Part shown: positions 25,953-36,778 of the stretch, one piece after another
Layout: every line of letters starts with the position of its first letter
Numbering within the stretch: position 1 is the stretch's first letter
Source: Collinsella intestinalis DSM 13280
Lineage (GTDB): Bacteria > Actinomycetota > Coriobacteriia > Coriobacteriales > Coriobacteriaceae
Length of the DNA: 64,000 bases
Assembly: GCF_000156175.1 (NCBI RefSeq)
Contig: NZ_GG692710.1
Coordinates: 1,237,156 to 1,301,155, forward strand
Direction: 5' to 3'
Translations under genes and position numbers: made by a program
Notes under the pieces: generated by a model
Databases searched by the model: none
The model's input: the letters and a program-made list of their open reading frames with translations, nothing else
What the model was told of the DNA's origin: nothing

Positions 25953-26525
25953 TTAGCGAACGGTAATCACAACGCGACGCTCAGGGTCAGTGCCCTCAGA
26001 GTGCGTGTCGATACGGTCATCGTCACGCAGAGCGATGTGAACCAGACGACGCTCATATGCAGACATAGGCGGAAGGTTTACGGTGCGGCCCTGCGCAACG
26101 GCGCGGGAAGCTGCAGAGTGTGCCATGCTAACAACCTTGTCATGACGGCGGCTCTTGTAACCCTCGACATCAATGGAAACCGGATAACGGAAACCAAGCT
26201 TACGACTCACCAGGAGAGAGACGATCGCCTGAAGGGACTCGAGCGTACGGCCATGGCGACCAATAAGAACAGCCAAGTCGGGAGCGGTGATGTCCAGAAT
26301 CAGCTCGCCCTCGTCGCCCTCATACTCATCGATGGGAGAGTTGGCGGCATCGAAGAATCCAAGCAGGTCGCGCACAATGGAGATGGCCACGTCGGCAATA
26401 GTGTCGAGCTCCTCGTCAGTCAGCTCCTCGCCAGCCTTATAGCGACGAGCGATCTCGGGATACTCCCCGGCGATCTCCTCTACGGACTCCTCAGCCGGAA
26501 TCTCTTCAATAAGCTCTTCAGACAT
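25953..26525 (-). CDS. khpB: KH/R3H RNA-binding protein KhpB (Jag)
   Basis: A 190-residue RNA-binding protein with a KH domain (LAVLIGRHGRTLESLQAIVSLL, including the IGRHG loop) followed by a C-terminal R3H domain (MSAYERRLVHIAL). In relatives it affects cell division and envelope RNA regulation. The start at 26525 (MSEELIEE) is preferred because GGAG lies six bases before it, within an upstream in-frame ATG context. The acidic first 40 residues fit the family's variable N-terminus. Position next to yidC is the standard rpmH-rnpA-yidD-yidC-jag order. Confidence 0.92.
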   Translation of the reverse strand: MSEELIEEIPAEESVEEIAGEYPEIARRYKAGEELTDEELDTIADVAISIVRDLLGFFDAANSPIDEYEGDEGELILDITAPDLAVLIGRHGRTLESLQAIVSLLVSRKLGFRYPVSIDVEGYKSRRHDKVVSMAHSAASRAVAQGRTVNLPPMSAYERRLVHIALRDDDRIDTHSEGTDPERRVVITVR

Positions 26526-26575
26526 GTCCAACTCCATCGTTAGGTACCTAATTGGTATATATACCAGGTGTGTGA

Positions 26576-27355
26576 CTAGCGCTTCTTGTGCGGGCGCTTC
26601 TTGTGCTCGTGACGGACAACGTCAACCTCGATCGGGGCGTTGACCATGCGGGCCTCTTCCTCAGCCTTGGCCTTGTCGATGACCTTCTGGGTCACAAAGA
26701 TCTGCTGAACGACCTGCCAGGCGGAAGAAACGTCGTAGTACAGCAGAACGCCGGCGGGCATACCCCAACCCATGACGAGCATCATGACAGTCATGACAAC
26801 CATCATCATCTTGGTGCTCTGCACCTGAGCGCCCGTCTGGTTGCGGGTCATGTACATCTGGGGAATGAAGGTCAGGACGCCGAACAGAATCAGCGCGATG
26901 AGGTACGGCAGCGCTGCACCGAAACCGTCGGCAAAGGCCTGGGCAGGCGAAGTGACGAGGTTCGGCAGGATGTTGAAGAAGGAGAAGCCCTTCTCAGCCG
27001 CATCCGGGAAATAGTGACCAAGGTCGCGCAAAAGGTTGAACAGCGCGACCAGGATGGGCATCTGGATCAACAGGGGCAGGCAGCCGCCAAAGGGGTTGAA
27101 CTTGTTCTCAGAGTAGAACTTCTGCAACTCCTCGGCCTGACGTTGCGGATCGGCAGCGTAACGCTCCTGAATCTCGAGAAGCTTGGGCTGTAGGACCTGC
27201 ATGCGGGCGGTCGACTTGATGGACTTGAGCATCATCGGGGTCAGCAGCAGGCGAATGATCACCACCAGGATGATGATCGACAGGCCCCAGTCGCCTGCGA
27301 AGCGCTGAATGAGCTCGAGCGCCTGGAAGAGAATCTGAACAATCCAGTCCCACAT
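26576..27355 (-). CDS. yidC: Membrane protein insertase YidC
   Basis: A 259-residue Oxa1/YidC insertase of the short Gram-positive type. It starts at ATG 27355 (MWDWIVQILF) with AAGGAT upstream. The conserved Arg in the first core helix is in ILVVIIRLLLTP, followed by the cytoplasmic helical hairpin (MQVLQPKLLEIQERYAADP) and the later core helices (LPLLIQMPILVALFNLL, MGWGMPAGVLLYYDVS). It ends with a basic tail, RHEHKKRPHKKR, that may contact ribosomes. Unlike many Gram-positive YidCs, no lipobox is evident. Confidence 0.95.
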   Translation of the reverse strand: MWDWIVQILFQALELIQRFAGDWGLSIIILVVIIRLLLTPMMLKSIKSTARMQVLQPKLLEIQERYAADPQRQAEELQKFYSENKFNPFGGCLPLLIQMPILVALFNLLRDLGHYFPDAAEKGFSFFNILPNLVTSPAQAFADGFGAALPYLIALILFGVLTFIPQMYMTRNQTGAQVQSTKMMMVVMTVMMLVMGWGMPAGVLLYYDVSSAWQVVQQIFVTQKVIDKAKAEEEARMVNAPIEVDVVRHEHKKRPHKKR

Positions 27356-27386
27356 ACGAATAATCCTTACCTTAAGAATTTGATAG

Positions 27387-27614
27387 TTATGGCACGGGAT
27401 CATAGCCGCCAGCATGAGTGGGAACGCAGCGCAAAATGCGCCGCAGCCCGAGCCAGCAGCCTTTGATCACGCCATATGCCTGTATTGCCTCAACAGCATA
27501 CTGTGAACAGGTGGGTATGTATATACACGCATCGGGCAAAAGGGGCGAAACGCACCGCTGGTACCAGTGGATGGCGGCGATGACGGCGCGTTTAAACACG
27601 CCCTTCACAACCAT
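27387..27614 (-). CDS. yidD: Membrane protein insertion efficiency factor YidD
   Basis: A 75-residue protein of typical size with the family signature [22 protein letters not shown], then SQYAVEAIQ and [20 protein letters not shown]. The three conserved cysteines are visible. YidD assists membrane protein insertion by YidC. Its start lies within rnpA (23-base overlap), and yidC follows 31 bases after its stop. Confidence 0.96.
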   Translation of the reverse strand: MVVKGVFKRAVIAAIHWYQRCVSPLLPDACIYIPTCSQYAVEAIQAYGVIKGCWLGLRRILRCVPTHAGGYDPVP

Positions 27615-27954
27615 CTTTAAGCCCGGACGTGCTCACGTGCGCGCGGCGGAGCAGCGACTGCAATGCAACTTGCATATCCTCGGGAGACGCCGTGCGCGTA
27701 CGCGGGGTGGCGAACAAGATGATCTCGCGACCCTCGACCGGTAAGCAGCAGGCGCGCGCCGCCTCACGCAGCACGCGCTTGCTCCGATTGCGCACAACGG
27801 CATTTCCTAGCCGTTTGGCAGCAGCGAAGGCGACCCTAGCCGGATCGCCTTCGCTGACACAATCACATATAACCATGCGAATCAGAGGATGATTTAAGCG
27901 CTTCCCCTGAGTGAACACCCGCTCGAAGTCCTGATGGGACTTGATGGTCTGCAT
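27592..27954 (-). CDS. rnpA: Ribonuclease P protein component
   Basis: A 120-residue basic protein that supports the RNase P RNA in trimming tRNA 5' ends. The family core is seen in [20 protein letters not shown], the RNR motif, with upstream [20 protein letters not shown]. It begins six bases after the rpmH stop and overlaps yidD. Confidence 0.95.
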   Translation of the reverse strand: MQTIKSHQDFERVFTQGKRLNHPLIRMVICDCVSEGDPARVAFAAAKRLGNAVVRNRSKRVLREAARACCLPVEGREIILFATPRTRTASPEDMQVALQSLLRRAHVSTSGLKDGCEGRV

Positions 27955-27960
27955 GAGAGC

Positions 27961-28104
27961 TTAGTTGTCGCTCACCGTGAGACGCTTGCGGCCCTTGGCG
28001 CGACGACGTGCGAGCACGGCGCGGCCGGCCTTGGTGGCCATACGGGCACGGAAACCGTGGGTCTTGGCGCGCTTGCGCTTGTTCGGCTGGTAGGTACGCT
28101 TCAT
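27961..28104 (-). CDS. rpmH: 50S ribosomal protein L34
   Basis: A 47-residue protein translated from 28104 as [18 protein letters not shown] and ending LTVSDN, with the very basic L34 pattern ([22 protein letters not shown]). It is the first gene of the leftward cluster next to oriC, directly followed by rnpA, and has a near-consensus promoter 65 bases upstream. Confidence 0.98.
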   Translation of the reverse strand: MKRTYQPNKRKRAKTHGFRARMATKAGRAVLARRRAKGRKRLTVSDN

Positions 28105-28169
28105 GGTAAACATCCTCCTGGTGCGTTTTGACTACTCGACTACTCGAAAAAATACGCGTGAGCTAGGAG

Positions 28170-28199
28170 ATTGTAGGGAATACGGTGCGCGAATGTCAA
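28170..28199 (-). promoter_or_regulatory. Promoter of rpmH
   Basis: On the minus strand TTGACA (28199-28194), an 18-base spacer and TACAAT (28175-28170) closely match the consensus. Confidence 0.8.
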
Positions 28200-28298
28200 T
28201 CTCAGAACCATGAAATGCGCATAGTTTACTGAGGAGCCTGGCGTGCTTTTCACAGCACCTCTCACCATTCGCCCATTCTTTCAGACTTTTTCATCGAC

Positions 28299-28380
28299 TT
28301 TTCCACAGGTTGTTCTAGGTCTGTTGATAACTTTTCCGAGATTTCCAACACTTTTCAACACGGAAGGAAAACTTGTTGAA
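28299..28380. other. oriC part 1: DnaA-box cluster upstream of the GHKL gene
   Basis: Several matches to TTWTNCACA or its common variant TTATCAACA: TTTTCCACA at 28299-28307 (+), TTATCAACA at 28322-28330 (-), TTTTCAACA at 28352-28360 (+), and a weaker one near 28374-28382 (-). They lie in the 341-base gap between rpmH and the GHKL-ATPase gene, in T-rich DNA. This is consistent with one half of a split origin. Confidence 0.7.
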
Positions 28381-28384
28381 AGTT

Positions 28385-28414
28385 TTGAATACGCGGGCTG
28401 TGAGCTGGTATCCT
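28385..28414 (+). promoter_or_regulatory. Possible promoter of the GHKL/winged-helix gene
   Basis: TTGAAT (28385-28390) and TATCCT (28409-28414) are 18 bases apart and 32 bases before the ATG at 28446. The promoter directly abuts the DnaA-box cluster, so DnaA could influence it. Confidence 0.4.
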
Positions 28415-28445
28415 AGGCTCACGACAATCGTGGAAAGAATGCAGC

Positions 28446-29852
28446 ATGTCAGAAGATTTCTATCCCTTTGTGGATTCCGGGGACCCCGCCCCCGACAACA
28501 CGCACCTCGTTGGGGGATCCGCGGCCGCGACTGCGGCCGATGCGGTGGAAAACGCGCCCAACCAGGTCTCTTACACCATCCGCATATCCGTGTACGACGA
28601 CATGTTGTCCACCCCGCGCGTAATCGTGGTCGAGCAAAGCGACGTGAGAACCTACCTCGAAGACGTTACCAACACGGTTTACCGCACCATGAAAGAGCAG
28701 GGTGGAAAACTTTCACTCATGATCATTCGAGAGCTCGTGGAGAACTTCATCCACGCACAGTTCTCAGAACCCGTCATCTCCATCCTGGATAACGGCAACA
28801 CCATCCGCTTTGCCGACCAGGGACCGGGCATCGGAGATAAAGAGCGCGCATTCGAGTTCGGCGTCACAAGCGCCGACCGAGAGAAGAAGCGCTATATCCG
28901 AGGCACGGGCGCGGGCCTGCCCATGGTCCAGCAGTATGTTGAAAACGCCGGCGGCGCGATAGCCGTGGAGGACAACCTGGGCGCCGGGACAGTCGTGACC
29001 GTAAGCGTCGACCCCAAACGCGCAGCCGAGCTCGAGCACGCTGTTTCACGTGGAGCGGCCGTACGCAGCGGCTGCGCGCACGAGGCGGAACCCACAGCGG
29101 CGCCCATGCAAAGCCCAACGGATCCCTGGGGCGCCGGGGCGTATCCGGCTGGAACCTACCCGGCTCAAACCGGATATCCGCAACAACCCTACGGAGCCGG
29201 AGCGTACCCAGGGCAGATGCCTTACGGCATGATGGCCGGCCAGATGCAGGGCGCAAGCCAGGCCCAACCCGGCGGTTTTCCCGGAACTCAGGTTCCGGCA
29301 GGAGTGGTGCCCGGTGCGCAATTCCCGGGCGCGATGATGCAAAATCCGCAGCCCTCCGCATCCGAGAACCAGCCCGTCGAGACCCAGGCCCCGTATCCCC
29401 CACAAACCCAGGCAGCACCTGGTTATCCCGGAGCTATGCCAGGCTACGGCCAGATGCCCGGGGTGCCAGGCGCATTCCCGCAGCAACCCGCCTACTACCC
29501 CGGATACCAGCAGGGATATCCCATGCAAGGTTTTCAACAACACCAGGGTTACCCCCAGCCCGGGTTCCCGCAGGCAGGCGCGGCAGGCCAGGGATACACG
29601 CAGATTGCAGCCGCACCCGCGCAGCAGGGTCCATACGTAAGCGAGCGCGGCGCGGCGGCACTGCTGTTCATCTACCAGAACGGCAAAGGCGGACCAACCG
29701 ACCTCACGCGCGCGCTCGGGCGCTCGGACGCCACGTGGTCACGCGAGCTCGACGCGTTGGCGAGCACGGGCCTCGTGCATAAGCCCCGTCAGAAGTATGT
29801 GCTCACCGACATGGGTAAGGCCTGGGTCGAGCAGAGCACGGGGGCGCAGTAG
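28446..29852 (+). CDS. GHKL ATPase with Gln/Pro/Gly-rich linker and winged-helix domain, at oriC
   Basis: A 468-residue protein with an unusual layout. Residues 85-195 form a HATPase_c (GHKL) fold: N box RELVENFIHA, G1 box DQGPGIGD (124-131) and G2 box GTGAGLPMV (153-161). No histidine-phosphotransfer domain, receiver or membrane segment is visible. Residues about 215-400 are low-complexity repeats of Pro, Gly, Gln, Tyr and Met. The last 65 residues resemble a MarR-like winged helix (GPTDLTRALGRSDATWSRELDALASTGLV). ATP-dependent regulation of DNA binding is plausible but inferred. It sits between the two DnaA-box groups, just upstream of dnaA. Confidence 0.7.
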   Translation: MSEDFYPFVDSGDPAPDNTHLVGGSAAATAADAVENAPNQVSYTIRISVYDDMLSTPRVIVVEQSDVRTYLEDVTNTVYRTMKEQGGKLSLMIIRELVENFIHAQFSEPVISILDNGNTIRFADQGPGIGDKERAFEFGVTSADREKKRYIRGTGAGLPMVQQYVENAGGAIAVEDNLGAGTVVTVSVDPKRAAELEHAVSRGAAVRSGCAHEAEPTAAPMQSPTDPWGAGAYPAGTYPAQTGYPQQPYGAGAYPGQMPYGMMAGQMQGASQAQPGGFPGTQVPAGVVPGAQFPGAMMQNPQPSASENQPVETQAPYPPQTQAAPGYPGAMPGYGQMPGVPGAFPQQPAYYPGYQQGYPMQGFQQHQGYPQPGFPQAGAAGQGYTQIAAAPAQQGPYVSERGAAALLFIYQNGKGGPTDLTRALGRSDATWSRELDALASTGLVHKPRQKYVLTDMGKAWVEQSTGAQ

Positions 29853-29915
29853 CGCCCAATGCACACCGCAGGGTTCAACCGCGAGCAACCGCGACACGAG
29901 AAGGAATCGTGAGAC

Positions 29916-31682
29916 ATGGATAACGAAGCGCGCATCCTCTTGGACGACGTCATAGCGTTTTGCCGCCGCGATGGCCGCGAGACGCGCCTTATCAACATGC
30001 TCGAGCAGTGCGGGGCAACGGGATTTGACGACGAATCCCTGACCATCCAGGTCCCCAGCCGATTTGCCTATAACTACCTCGTCAAACAGCGCGAGCTCAT
30101 CGAGCGCTATCTCGAGGAGATCTCGTTCATGCCCATGGTCCTCAACGTAGTGGTAGCCGAGGGCGGAGCGCCGAGTGAGACGCAGGCGCCCACGGCGGCG
30201 GCCACACCGACCGTGCCGGTGACGGCGGCAGCAGCGCCGACGGCGCCGGCAGGCGATGGCCTGCCGCAGAGAGCCGCCGAAGTGCCGACGAGCTTTGCCG
30301 AGGCCCCCGCAAGCCCGATTGCGCCGGCGGAACCCGTCACAGCCAGCGAGCCCACGGTCGCCGCCCCCACCAAGTCCGAGCCCACCTCCAAGTCCGGAGT
30401 CACGGTGCGCAACACCGTCTCGCCCGAAGCGTTCCGCAAGATGATGGACGAGATGCGCAGCCAGGACCCCACCGGCAAGCGCCAAAACGTCACCGCGCCG
30501 CAACAGCCTGCTGCGACCCATACCCCCGTGGCGGCAGCGCCCGCCGCAACCCCAGAACCCGACGCCGCTGCCTTGGATATCAACGCCAAGTACACGTTCG
30601 CGAGCTTTGTCGCAGGTGACGAGAACCGCCACGCCTTCAACAGCGCCATGCGTTTCGCCGCCTACGCCGAGGAGCCGCAGCAGTGCCCGAGCCTGTTCAT
30701 CTACGGCAACTCGGGCCTGGGCAAGACGCACCTGCTCTTCGCCATCCGAAACTACCTGGCCAAGGAAAAGCCCTACATCCGCGTGAAATACGCGAATTCC
30801 CAGGCCTACCTCGACGATTACATGAACGAGCTCGGCGCCCAGCGCGGCCCCGGCAACCTCATCATGCGCGAATACCGCGATGCGGACATCCTCATCATCG
30901 ACGACGTCCAAAACATCGTGGGCAAGCAGGCATCCGTCGAGTTCTTCTTCCAACTCGTGGACAGCTTCATCCGCGAGGGCAAGAAAATCGCGCTGGCATC
31001 CGACCGCGCGCCCAAGGACCTTGCCATGGACGAGCGCCTCACCAGCCGCTTCAGCAGCGGCATGCTCTGCCTGGTGTCCGAGCCGGGCTTTGAGATGAAG
31101 TACGTCATCCTCAAGCGCTACTACGAGAGCATCATCCAGCAGGACGAGGACCTCACCTCCATGAACGTGGACACATCGCTGCTCCAGGCCCTGCCCTCAT
31201 CCGAGGGCAGGCTCACCGACGAGCACCTGCGCCACATGGCCGAAATCTCGGGCAACAACATCCGCTCGCTGGAGAGCTTCTGCGAGCGCTGCGCCAACCT
31301 CTCCTCGGAGCGCGAGGCCGCAGGCGCCGAGCTCACTGCCGAGGACATCGACCGCGTGGCCAAGATCTACTTCAACACCGCGCACAAGATCATTCACGTC
31401 GACACGGTTCAGCGCGTGGTGGAGGAGTTCTACCACGTGAGCCATGAGGAGCTCGTGGGCAAGCGCCGCACGGCCAACATCGCCTTCGCACGCCATGTGG
31501 CGGTCTACCTCGCCAACAACCTCTGCGAGATGACCACCCCGGCCATCGGCGCCGAATTCGGTGGGCGAGACCACTCCACGGTCCTCAACTCCCTCAAGGT
31601 GGTTGAGAACAAGATGCGCGAGGACCGCCGCATCGTAGAGGACATCCAGAACCTCAAGAACACCATCCTTTTGAAGTCGTGA
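29916..31682 (+). CDS. dnaA: Chromosomal replication initiator DnaA
   Basis: A 588-residue AAA+ initiator. Domain I covers about residues 1-80. An Ala/Pro-rich domain II of about 130 residues, longer than in many relatives, follows. Domain III has a slightly divergent Walker A GNSGLGKT (about 264-271; often GGVGLGKT) and Walker B IIDDVQ near 327. Domain IV carries the DnaA-box-reading signature GGRDHSTVLNS near 549. It binds DnaA boxes and opens oriC. It lies 63 bases after the GHKL gene and is followed by a second box-containing, AT-rich region before dnaN. Confidence 0.97.
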   Translation: MDNEARILLDDVIAFCRRDGRETRLINMLEQCGATGFDDESLTIQVPSRFAYNYLVKQRELIERYLEEISFMPMVLNVVVAEGGAPSETQAPTAAATPTVPVTAAAAPTAPAGDGLPQRAAEVPTSFAEAPASPIAPAEPVTASEPTVAAPTKSEPTSKSGVTVRNTVSPEAFRKMMDEMRSQDPTGKRQNVTAPQQPAATHTPVAAAPAATPEPDAAALDINAKYTFASFVAGDENRHAFNSAMRFAAYAEEPQQCPSLFIYGNSGLGKTHLLFAIRNYLAKEKPYIRVKYANSQAYLDDYMNELGAQRGPGNLIMREYRDADILIIDDVQNIVGKQASVEFFFQLVDSFIREGKKIALASDRAPKDLAMDERLTSRFSSGMLCLVSEPGFEMKYVILKRYYESIIQQDEDLTSMNVDTSLLQALPSSEGRLTDEHLRHMAEISGNNIRSLESFCERCANLSSEREAAGAELTAEDIDRVAKIYFNTAHKIIHVDTVQRVVEEFYHVSHEELVGKRRTANIAFARHVAVYLANNLCEMTTPAIGAEFGGRDHSTVLNSLKVVENKMREDRRIVEDIQNLKNTILLKS

Positions 31683-31683
31683 G

Positions 31684-31913
31684 AACACGTCGTGAAAACA
31701 TGGGTGAAGCCTGTGGAAAACCTGGGTGGAAAACTCGTAAACCGGTGGAGGGAAAATAGGTGGATATCTCGCGGGGGAAAACAAGCGTGTTGTCTACAAT
31801 GGATTGTTGAAAGAAAAACGGCCCAACACCTGGGCAAACGAGAGTAGTCCACACCATCCACTGCGTTATTACTGTTATTACCTATATATATTTAAGAGAG
31901 GAATAATAAAGAG
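31684..31913. other. oriC part 2: DnaA boxes and AT-rich stretch between dnaA and dnaN
   Basis: TTTTCCACA lies on the minus strand at 31712-31720 and a one-off variant at 31725-31733. A further degenerate match, TAGTCCACA, lies near 31845. An AT-rich run, including TATATATATTTAAG, spans about 31865-31910 immediately before dnaN and is a candidate unwinding element. The dnaN ribosome binding site is also in this stretch. Confidence 0.65.
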
Positions 31914-33017
31914 ATGAAGTTCACGGTCAGCCAGTCGGCCCTTTCCGATGCCATCGCCGTCGTGATGAAGGGCATCGCCCCCTCATCTACGCTCCCCATC
32001 CTCTCCGGCGTGCTCGTGCGCGCCGCCGACGGGGTCCTTGAGTTCCAGACGTCCAACTACACCATCTCGATCCGCCACCGCATCGCGGCCCGCGTGGACG
32101 AGGAGGGGCAGGTCGTCATTCCCTGCAAGATGCTCTCCAACATCGTCAAGACCCTGCCGGATGCGCCGGTGTCCTTTGAACTGGCCGAGCGCCAGGTGAC
32201 TATCACCTGCGAGCGCTCCACCTTCCGTCTGAACACGCTCGATGCCGGCGACTTCCCTGAGTTCCCCACGTTCGCCCTCGAGCGCTCGGTCGAGCTGCCC
32301 GCCAACATCCTGACCGAGATGGTCGGCCGCGTCTGGCGCGTCACCTCGACGGACAAGAACCGCCCGGTCCTCAACGGCGTGTACATGACCGTCGAGAACA
32401 ACACGATTCGCCTCGTTGCCACCGACTCCTACCGTCTGGCCGTGTGCGACACGCAGGTCGAGACCTCCTCGCTGGAGGGCAGCTTCGAGTTGAACGTCCC
32501 CGCCGACGCCTTCAACGACGCGCTCGCCATCACCGGTGGCCAGGGCTCCATCTTGATTGGCTCCACGGATACGCAGGTCGTGTTCGTTGCCGGCAACACC
32601 ACCTACGTCGCCCGCCGCATCGAGGGCATGTACCCCAACTACAAGGCGCTTTTGCCCGCGTCCTGCGCCACCACGGTCAAGATCGACGTGGCCGCCCTGA
32701 CCTCCGCGCTCAAGCGCGTCTCCACGGTCGCTCAGGCCAACTCTGCCGTTAAGTTCGACATTTCCGTCGAGACCGGCCAGATGATGCTCTCCGCCATCTC
32801 CAACGACCAGGATGCAGCAACGGCCACGGTCGAGGTCGAGGCCGAGGGTGCCAGCGGCGTTATCGCGTTCAACTATCACTACATCTTCGGTTGCCTGAAC
32901 GTGCTCTCCCGCGAGAAGGAGATCACGCTCGAGCTGCAGAGCTACAACCAGGCGGGCGTGTTCAAGTCCTATGACAAGATCAACTACCTCTACCTGGTCA
33001 TGCCGGTCCGCATCTAG
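31914..33017 (+). CDS. dnaN: DNA polymerase III beta clamp
   Basis: A 367-residue sliding clamp that tethers polymerase to DNA. The three-fold clamp pattern is readable: MKFTVSQSALSDAIAVVMKGI at the start, GVYMTVENNTIRLVATDSYRLAVCD in the second domain, and the C-terminal YLVMPVRI, which is typical. It is in the standard dnaA-dnaN-recF order, 12 bases before recF. Confidence 0.98.
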   Translation: MKFTVSQSALSDAIAVVMKGIAPSSTLPILSGVLVRAADGVLEFQTSNYTISIRHRIAARVDEEGQVVIPCKMLSNIVKTLPDAPVSFELAERQVTITCERSTFRLNTLDAGDFPEFPTFALERSVELPANILTEMVGRVWRVTSTDKNRPVLNGVYMTVENNTIRLVATDSYRLAVCDTQVETSSLEGSFELNVPADAFNDALAITGGQGSILIGSTDTQVVFVAGNTTYVARRIEGMYPNYKALLPASCATTVKIDVAALTSALKRVSTVAQANSAVKFDISVETGQMMLSAISNDQDAATATVEVEAEGASGVIAFNYHYIFGCLNVLSREKEITLELQSYNQAGVFKSYDKINYLYLVMPVRI

Positions 33018-33029
33018 TCCCCGCCGCCC

Positions 33030-34112
33030 ATGTCCATCGCCGCGACGGAGCTTTCCGTTCTCCATTACCGCAGCTTCGATGACCGCAAAATCGAGCTGGA
33101 CCCAGGCATCACGGTGTTCGTGGGCCGCAACGCCGTGGGGAAGACCAACCTCGTCGAGGCGCTGCAGTTGCTCACGGCGGGAGCCTCGTTCAGGAAGCCC
33201 ACGGCCTCCGAGCTGCTGCGCGATGGCGAGGGCTCGGGCCGTATCCGCCTGATGCTCGAGGGGGAGGGGCGCCTCATCGAGATGGGGCTCGATTTTTCCG
33301 AGGGTAAACGCTCGTTTACGCGTAACGGGAAGAAGGCTCGCGCCGCGGGTATCCGCGGCGTGCTGCCGAGCGTGCTGTTCTGCCCCGATCACCTCGACAT
33401 GGTCAAGCGGTCCGCATCGCGACGCCGCGAGGCGCTCGACTCCTTTGGCGTACAGCTGAACGAGAACTACGCCAAGCTGCTGGCCGCGTACGAGCGAACG
33501 GTCGAACAGCGCAACAACCTGCTTCGCGACGGCTACGCCCCCGGTTTGCTCGAGGTGTGGGACGAGTCGCTCGCCACAACCGGCGCCCAGCTGCTGCTGC
33601 ATCGCACGGCCCTACTCGAGCGCATCCGCGAGCATTTCATCGAGGTCTACCGCGCCATTGCTCCGCACGAGGAGCCCGACGTCCGCTATGTGCCGAGCTT
33701 TGGGGAGCTGGCCGGCGGCCGCGAGGCGATCGCGGCGCAGTTCTTGGACGCGCTCGCTCAGCGCCGTGAGGACGAGCTCCGCCGCGGCTGCACGCTCGTG
33801 GGACCGCATCGCGACGAAGTGCTGTTCACCATCGACGGCCGCTCCGCCCGTGACTTTGGGAGTCAGGGACAGCAGCGCTCGATCGTGCTCGCGTGGAAGA
33901 TCGCCGAAGTCCAGGTGACGCGCGATATCCTGGGGCGGTATCCGCTCCTGTTGCTCGACGACGTGATGAGCGAGCTCGACGCCGCCCGCCGCGACGCCAT
34001 CGTGGGCTTCATTGCCGACGAGATTCAGACGGTGATCACCACCACGAACCTCGGCTATTTCGCCGACGACATGCTCGCTCGCGCCCGCGTGATCCGTATC
34101 GGCGATGTGTAA
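33030..34112 (+). CDS. recF: DNA repair and recombination ATPase RecF
   Basis: A 360-residue SMC-like ATPase that helps load RecA at single-strand gaps. Walker A is GRNAVGKTN near residue 30, the signature region is FGSQGQQRSIVLAWKIAE, and Walker B is LLLLDDVMSELD. It follows dnaN closely and precedes the DUF721 gene. Confidence 0.97.
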   Translation: MSIAATELSVLHYRSFDDRKIELDPGITVFVGRNAVGKTNLVEALQLLTAGASFRKPTASELLRDGEGSGRIRLMLEGEGRLIEMGLDFSEGKRSFTRNGKKARAAGIRGVLPSVLFCPDHLDMVKRSASRRREALDSFGVQLNENYAKLLAAYERTVEQRNNLLRDGYAPGLLEVWDESLATTGAQLLLHRTALLERIREHFIEVYRAIAPHEEPDVRYVPSFGELAGGREAIAAQFLDALAQRREDELRRGCTLVGPHRDEVLFTIDGRSARDFGSQGQQRSIVLAWKIAEVQVTRDILGRYPLLLLDDVMSELDAARRDAIVGFIADEIQTVITTTNLGYFADDMLARARVIRIGDV

Positions 34113-34164
34113 ATGGGGACGGGTGCAAATTGCACATCCGCACGTGGAGGCGAAGGGAAACGAT

Positions 34165-34545
34165 ATGGGCAAAGTGACCAAGAAGGGCCGCCTCAAGGCC
34201 ACGGCCGGCCTGGGCGAATTCATCAACTCCGAGAAGATGCGCCTGTTCGACGGTGCCACCCCCGAGCGCCAGGCGCAGTTCCGCCGTGCTGAGCGCCGCC
34301 ATGTCATCTTCCAGGCGTGGAACAGGGTGTGCGCCGGCACGCGCGAAGGTAAGCATGTCACGGGCCTGCACTACGTCGCCGAGCGCGATGAGCTCATCGT
34401 TTACACGGACGGCGCCTCTTGGACCCAGGAGCTCACCATGATGCGCGAAATCATCCGCGCCCGCATGGACGCGTGCGGCGGCGCTGTGGGCAACATCGTG
34501 GTCAAGACCACCCGCCCCGGCTTCGCCAAGGGTCCTCGGGAGTAG
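34165..34545 (+). CDS. DUF721 (DciA-like) protein
   Basis: A 126-residue protein from ATG 34165, preceded by AAGGGAAA. An upstream in-frame extension into the recF end is not supported. The core (VIFQAWNRVCAGTREGKHVTGLHYVAERDELIVYTDGASWTQELTMM) fits the DUF721 family, which includes the DnaB helicase loader DciA. A role in helicase loading next to dnaA is plausible for the family but not shown here. Confidence 0.8.
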   Translation: MGKVTKKGRLKATAGLGEFINSEKMRLFDGATPERQAQFRRAERRHVIFQAWNRVCAGTREGKHVTGLHYVAERDELIVYTDGASWTQELTMMREIIRARMDACGGAVGNIVVKTTRPGFAKGPRE

Positions 34546-34676
34546 CGGGACCGTCCCCGATTACACATCCGAGCTAAAGTCCCCGCAAACGGCCTCTCAG
34601 GGGCTTGTAGAGGTATTTGGAACCTCGTCCATCGCGCGTTTTACCTTCGTTCCATGCGATAAACTGTAAAGGTTAG

Positions 34677-36731
<2,055 letters not shown>

Positions 36732-36778
36732 CCCGTTCCCAATTACGCATCTGCGACCACGACCGATAAGGAGAACCC

